A DNA stretch of 64,000 bases. Source: Halopelagius longus (GTDB lineage: Archaea; Halobacteriota; Halobacteria; Halobacteriales; Haloferacaceae). This document shows, piece by piece, positions 60,803 through 64,000 of the stretch (the first letter of the stretch is position 1; each line of letters begins with the position of its first letter). The notes beneath the pieces are model-generated. The model was not told the DNA's origin and did no database searches. It was given only the letters and a program-made list of their open reading frames with translations. The stretch spans positions 310,001 through 374,000 of the forward strand of contig NZ_FNKQ01000001.1 of NCBI RefSeq assembly GCF_900100875.1, in the 5' to 3' direction. The translations under genes were made by a program, and so were the position numbers.

Positions 60803-61033
60803 ATGGTCACCTCCTACGTCATGGTGAAGGCCTCGACCGGTGACGTAGACCGCCTCCGCGAGGAGATGCTGTCGCTGGACGAAGGCGTCCGGAGCGTCAG
60901 TATCGTCGCCGGCGACGTGGACTTCGTCGTCAAAACCGAGGTGGACTCCCCCGGCGAGGTGAAAGAGATCGCCGCGGGCATCCACGGCGTCGACGGCATC
61001 GAGGACACGCAGACGTACATGGCGATGGACTGA
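60803..61033 (+). CDS. stand-alone Lrp/AsnC ligand-binding (RAM) domain protein
   Basis: 76 residues, MVTSYVMVKASTGDVDRLRE, SVSIVAGDVDFVVKTEVDSP and GIEDTQTYMAMD. Starts one base after the TrkA stop, so it is in an operon with it. It resembles the divergent RAM protein at 59798-60031 (MVHAFIMVKTAAG..., TKTYISMDD). Together these may form a hetero-oligomer or independent sensors. Confidence 0.85.
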   Translation: MVTSYVMVKASTGDVDRLREEMLSLDEGVRSVSIVAGDVDFVVKTEVDSPGEVKEIAAGIHGVDGIEDTQTYMAMD

Positions 61034-61080
61034 CTCCCCCGAACCGTCTCCGCGGCCGCCGAAAATCGGAGTTTCGCCTC

Positions 61081-61584
61081 TCAGAGGGGCGTCCCGCCGT
61101 CCGCACCCGCCGCTTCGCTCGCGCGGTCGATGAGGCTCGACACCGGGTCGGTGTACTCGTAGCCGGGGATGACGCCCTGCACGTACGTTCCCTCGACGTA
61201 GTCGATGACCGCACCGGCGTCGTCCGCGCCGCGGCGTTCGTTCACGTCGGCGAACGACGTTTCGACCACCGCCTCCTCCCCGTCCCGGCGCACGTCCACG
61301 GACAGGTCGCGTTCGGCTTTCGTCACGCCGCCGATGTCCTCCGCCCGGAGCGCGAACGTCTCGTACCACCCGTCTTCGACGACTTCGGCCACGTCGTCCT
61401 CGACGACGGCGTCCAGCATGGGGACGCGAACCTCGACTTCGAACGTTATCTCCGCACCGTCCTCGGAGACGCGAACCGTCCCGTCGAACGCCGTCGCGGT
61501 CGATTCGAACGTCCGGTCGTCTACCTGCTCGAAGGAGCCGTGGTCGTCGAACGCTCGCCGAACGCGTCCGGATACGTCGCTCAT
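61081..61584 (-). CDS. DUF5813-like conserved haloarchaeal protein
   Basis: 167 residues, acidic, soluble. RAFDDHGSFEQVDDRTFEST, EITFEVEVRVPMLDAVVEDD, VEDGWYETFALRAEDIGGVT and YVEGTYVQGVIPGYEYTDPV match what I recall of the DUF5813 group, found only in haloarchaea. Function unknown. The start at 61584 is supported by a TATA element inside a hairpin at 61605-61618 (GGGGC-TTTT-GCCCC in minus sense). Confidence 0.72.
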   Translation of the reverse strand: MSDVSGRVRRAFDDHGSFEQVDDRTFESTATAFDGTVRVSEDGAEITFEVEVRVPMLDAVVEDDVAEVVEDGWYETFALRAEDIGGVTKAERDLSVDVRRDGEEAVVETSFADVNERRGADDAGAVIDYVEGTYVQGVIPGYEYTDPVSSLIDRASEAAGADGGTPL

Positions 61585-61740
61585 GGTCCTCTAAAGGGAA
61601 CGACGGGGCAAAAGCCCCTCGTGTCGGACGCGGCTCGGACGGATCTCTCATCGCGACGACGTATCTCGTTAGATACATCAGGGCGAGTGAACGACTCGGT
61701 CTCGTGCGGCACTTTTATGTGTCTCCCATCCATTTGACCA
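61585..61740. promoter_or_regulatory. promoter region with palindromic TATA and outward TATA
   Basis: GGGGC-AAAA-GCCCC (61605-61618) encloses the TATA of the DUF5813-like gene in a perfect 5-bp palindrome. A second TATA-like CTTTTATGT (about 61712-61720) points right and has its expected start at about 61741, where a strong hairpin begins. Confidence 0.5.
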
Positions 61741-61840
61741 AGTGACGCTTCGCTTTGGAGGGCCGAAGCGTCAGCGGGGACCAATTCAGGGCGGCAGCGG
61801 TCCGCCGGGCTGCTCCCGGCGGGCCGCTACCTTTTCCCAT
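61741..61840 (+). ncRNA. candidate structured RNA (two strong hairpins behind a TATA box)
   Basis: TGACGCTTCG (61743-61752) pairs with CGAAGCGTCA (61764-61773), loop 11. AGCGGTCCGCCGGG (61796-61809) pairs with CCCGGCGGGCCGCT (61815-61828), loop CTGCT, in which one pair is T-G, good on the plus-strand RNA but a mismatch on the minus strand. A TATA element lies 27 bases before the first hairpin, and T-runs (ACCTTTTCCC, about 61829-61838) follow the second. No ORF fits. It does not match SRP RNA, RNase P RNA or tRNA by inspection. Confidence 0.4.
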
Positions 61841-61844
61841 TCTG

Positions 61845-61982
61845 CTACACCGCCAGCCACCGCGCCGCTTCTGGCGACGCGTTCGTCCGTTCGACGCGTA
61901 GCGGCGTCTCCGCCGGTTCGTCGGGGTCCGTCGCGTCCAACGGCTTTCGTACGAGTACCGTTCGTCCACCGAGAGGAGTCAC
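61845..61982 (-). pseudogene. possible short coding fragment or decayed gene
   Basis: From a GTG at 61982 reads VTPLGGRTVLVRKPLDATDP, DEPAETPLRVERTNASPEAA and RWLAV, then TAG. Composition is haloarchaeal-coding-like, but there is no recognised family. It starts 17 bases after the stop of another coding-like piece (62000-62203), as in an operon. Confidence 0.3.
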
Positions 61983-61999
61983 CGCCGACCGTCCGACCC

Positions 62000-62203
62000 T
62001 CAGTCGTCGCTCTGCGCCGCCTCCGCCGACGAACCGCCGTCCGGCCCCTGTGCCCCGTCGACTTCGCCTGTCACGTCGCTCTCTCCGTCGTCGGCGTCCA
62101 CCGTCAGATCGACGAGCAACAGGTGGACGTACTTCCTGAAGTAGCTCTTCCGAACGAACGCGGAAGGACGCCTGTCGTTCTCGTGTGGTACTCCGACGAC
62201 TAT
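62000..62203 (-). pseudogene. possible 5'-truncated coding fragment
   Basis: An open minus-strand frame without a usable start codon reads RRPSAFVRKSYFRKYVHLLL, VDLTVDADDGESDVTGEVDG and ends GGSSAEAAQSDD then TGA. Its acidic C-terminal tail is typical of haloarchaeal proteins. It may be a gene remnant cut by deletion. No family is recognised. Confidence 0.35.
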
Positions 62204-62228
62204 CTGCGGTGATAACCGGGCCGGAACG

Positions 62229-62414
62229 TCACGCGAATTCGGTGACCGTCCCGACGACGAGAACGACCGCCGCCAACAGCGCGCCGAGACTGCCGGCGAC
62301 GTACAACGGAATCGAGGAGAGAACGCCGACAGCGCCGCCGCAGAGGAGACTCATGCCCATCACGCCGAGCTGGTAGTCGTACCGGGTCGGCCCCACGAGC
62401 GGTCGTACGGACAT
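62229..62414 (-). CDS. small two-helix membrane protein
   Basis: 61 residues, MSVRPLVGPTRYDYQLGVMG, with two helices (LGVMGMSLLCGGAVGVLSSI and VAGSLGALLAAVVLVVGTV). Upstream minus-strand sequence CTTATTCG at about -27 to -34 and AT-rich GTAATTACACG before the ATG support a promoter. Seems intact although the surroundings look decayed. Unknown function. Confidence 0.6.
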   Translation of the reverse strand: MSVRPLVGPTRYDYQLGVMGMSLLCGGAVGVLSSIPLYVAGSLGALLAAVVLVVGTVTEFA

Positions 62415-62481
62415 CGTGTAATTACATCTAATTAGGAACCCACGAATAAGTTTGGGCTCGTTCGCACATCGGGGACGGTTT

Positions 62482-62727
62482 TCACTCGCTGAGACAGTCG
62501 GCGTCCATCCGGCGAGAGCGGCCGCCCGTCACCCGATTTTCCGCCTTCGCCGCCGCCTCGTACTCCTCGAGGGCGTCGAGCGACGCCTCCTCGACGAGTT
62601 CCGCAAGCGCGTGGTCGTCCACCTGGTCTACGTCCACCACCGGCCCGTCGGGTCGAAGTCGAATCCCTCGTCGGGGCTCTCGAAACCCTGTCCGTCGGAG
62701 TACCAGTGGCCGGCGTGCGGTCTTCAT
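62482..62727 (-). pseudogene. coding fragment that appears frameshifted
   Basis: From an ATG at 62727 the first part reads Arg-rich and unlike protein, but one base over the same DNA reads PHAGHWYSDGQGFESPDEGF followed by DFDPTG, acidic and aromatic like a real haloarchaeal protein. From about 62655 the ATG frame becomes protein-like: VVDVDQVDDHALAELVEEAS, LDALEEYEAAAKAENRV and ends DADCLSE with TGA. Two compensating small indels, or sequence errors, would join these. A TATA-like CAGTATAGGG precedes the ATG. Confidence 0.35.
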
Positions 62728-63003
62728 CCCCCTATACTGGCGCGAGACGGGGATAACCCCGTCGGAGAAACGGTGCGTTACCGAACGTTCGAGCCCTCGC
62801 TTCGGATATCCTCGCTTCGACGTTGACCACCTGCGGCGCGCCCGTCTCCGTCGCCCCCGATACGGACGCGTCGAACTCACCGCGCTTCGGATATCCCGGT
62901 GTACGCCGTCTCTTGGTCCGAGATACGATTTGCCTTATTAATTGACAGCCTAGGTGGCGTAAGCGGCGAATAATTAGGTCACTTCCGGGGAGGAGCGTTA
63001 ACA
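62728..63003. other. intergenic region with small hairpins and repeats
   Basis: 276 bases without a gene. GACGGGG-ATAA-CCCCGTC (62746-62763) is a perfect 7-bp hairpin. CGCTTCGGATATCC occurs twice (near 62808 and 62883). The last part is AT-rich (TTATTAATTG, near 62935) and could hold the promoter of the ATP-grasp gene, with GGAGG just before it as a Shine-Dalgarno. Confidence 0.45.
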
Positions 63004-64000
63004 ATGAACGAGTCAGAGTTCGCCGGGGGAGGGGCCGCAGTCGTTCCCGCGATAAGCGTCGCCAGCAGCGTCGCTTGCCTTCGGTCCCTCGGTCGCCGCG
63101 GGGTCCGAACGCTCGCGGTGTCGGAGAAGGCGACGCCGCCGGCATTCGCCTCGAAGTACTGCGACGAACGCGCCAGCGTCCCCGACCCGGAAGAGAACCT
63201 CGACTCGTACGGAGACGCGCTGGTGGCCCTCGCCGAACGGCCCGACGTGCGGACCGTCGTCCCGTTCAGGGAGGCCGACGTGTACGCACTCGCGCGGAAC
63301 CGCGATACGCTCGGAGAGCACGTCGGGACGCCGTGGCCGACGATGGAGACGCTACGCAAGGTCCAAGACAGGGTGAAACTGTTCGAGGAGGCGGCGGCGG
63401 CGGGCGTCGGCTACCCCGAGACGGCGACGCTCGACGAGTGGGTCGATTGGGACCGCGAGACCATCGTCAAATCGCGGTACACCGTTTTAGCACCCGAGTA
63501 CGTCGAGGAGAGGTCCGAAAGCGGGGTGTCGGACGCCTCGACGGTGTACCTCGCGCCCGGCGAGGAACCGAACCGTTCGGAGATACGCGCCGAGATGGGC
63601 CACGTCCCCATCGTTCAGGAGTACGTCCCCCAGTCCGACGAGTACGGCTTCTTCGCCATCTACGACTGCGGCGAACCGATGGCGACGTTCCAACACCGTC
63701 AGCGACGGGGGTGGAAGTACGCCGGCGGGCCGAGCGCGTACCGGGAGTCGGTTCGGATTCCGGAACTCGAAGCGGCCGGGCGAAATCTGCTGAATCGACT
63801 CGACTGGCACGGGGTCGCGATGGTGGAGTTCCTCCGCGACGAACGGACCGGCGAGTTCGAACTCATGGAGGTGAACCCCCGATTTTGGTCGTCGCTCCCC
63901 TTCACCGTCCAAGCGGGCGTCGATTTCCCGTACCTCTACTGGCTACAGGCGACCGACCGCTCGCGCTTCGCGGAGGCGGCGTCCGAAGCGACCTACACCG
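63004..64000 (+). CDS. ATP-grasp domain carboxylate-amine ligase-like protein, cut by the window end
   Basis: The frame is open from the ATG at 63004 to the last base, 332 codons seen. The N-terminal pre-ATP domain has AISVASSVACLRSLGRRGVR and KATPPAFASKYCDERASVPD. The ATP-grasp core includes ETLRKVQDRVKLFEEAAAAG, VPIVQEYVPQSDEYGFFAIY and FELMEVNPRFWSSLPFTVQA, where ExNPRFW supplies the metal-binding Glu and Asn. The product probably ligates a carboxylate to an amine or thiol with ATP; glycan- or cell-surface-linked homologues are known in haloarchaea. GGAGGAGCG just upstream is a possible Shine-Dalgarno. Confidence 0.82.
   Translation, partial: MNESEFAGGGAAVVPAISVASSVACLRSLGRRGVRTLAVSEKATPPAFASKYCDERASVPDPEENLDSYGDALVALAERPDVRTVVPFREADVYALARNRDTLGEHVGTPWPTMETLRKVQDRVKLFEEAAAAGVGYPETATLDEWVDWDRETIVKSRYTVLAPEYVEERSESGVSDASTVYLAPGEEPNRSEIRAEMGHVPIVQEYVPQSDEYGFFAIYDCGEPMATFQHRQRRGWKYAGGPSAYRESVRIPELEAAGRNLLNRLDWHGVAMVEFLRDERTGEFELMEVNPRFWSSLPFTVQAGVDFPYLYWLQATDRSRFAEAASEATYT

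Noticed and set aside
61741-61865. tRNA, SRP RNA or RNase P RNA on either strand
   Set aside because: No T-loop (TTCGAAT-like) or cloverleaf, and none of the conserved SRP helix 8 or RNase P core sequences were seen.
1-64000. Integrated virus, plasmid or defence island
   Set aside because: No integrase, transposase, capsid, Cas, restriction or toxin-antitoxin genes were found; gene content is core and metabolic.

Overview
The window is haloarchaeal chromosome: very high G+C with G/C-rich third codon positions, strongly acidic proteins, Tat signals on exported proteins, TATA-like boxes about 27 bases ahead of many start codons (leaderless transcripts), and diagnostic archaeal genes (CetZ tubulin, archaeosine and F420 biosynthesis, a SAMP modifier). 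The CetZ1 sequence and the set of neighbours samp3, cofH, cofG, cofC and cetZ1 recall Haloferax and relatives (Haloferacales); that placement is inference.

Layout. 0-7 kb: a peptide/nickel-type ABC importer operon (SBP, two permeases, two ATPases). 7-13.5 kb: trmY, tRNA-Pro(CGG), a large multi-PAS histidine kinase with its response regulator, a two-domain winged-helix regulator and a GNAT protein. 13.5-16.5 kb: a secreted DUF4397 protein with about 40 N-glycosylation sequons, and a duplicated-domain protein. 16.6-24.3 kb: an SNF-type transporter with small subunit and a proline racemase remnant, VOC, arylsulfotransferase-like, NUDIX, a second PAS kinase, a CPBP protease and a glutamine amidotransferase. 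24.3-31.3 kb: tgtA behind a tandem promoter-like repeat, arcS, and membrane or propeller proteins. 31.4-35.2 kb: hyuAB. 35.3-41 kb: small conserved proteins, SAMP3-like, AzlCD and a tungsten aldehyde oxidoreductase. 41-47.5 kb: RaSEA plus purS, purQ, purU and purC. 47.6-54.4 kb: sirtuin and F420 genes (cofH, cofG, cofC). 54.5-61.6 kb: cetZ1 with an overlapping membrane protein, tmk, a lone E1-alpha, TrkA flanked by two Lrp-type ligand-binding proteins, and a DUF5813-like protein. 61.6-63 kb: a gene-poor stretch with hairpins and decayed coding pieces. The window ends inside an ATP-grasp gene.

How the genes work together. All three genes for archaeosine at tRNA G15 (tgtA, arcS, raSEA) lie here with another tRNA-modification gene (trmY). 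Four purine genes and three F420 genes are near-neighbours. SAMP3-like and AOR are linked through sulfur/MoaD-type chemistry.

Most unusual signals: (1) tiny ORFs that end in an ATGA or GTGA overlap with the next gene and carry its Shine-Dalgarno, found at purQ (two in series), purU, purC, hyuA and a DUF457-like gene; (2) in-frame palindromic insertions in purC and the AOR gene, with like-shaped hairpins at 46.1 kb; (3) a TATA box followed by strong hairpins at 61.7 kb that could be an unannotated structured RNA; (4) tandem promoter-like repeats at tgtA; (5) a membrane protein gene overlapping the end of cetZ1.
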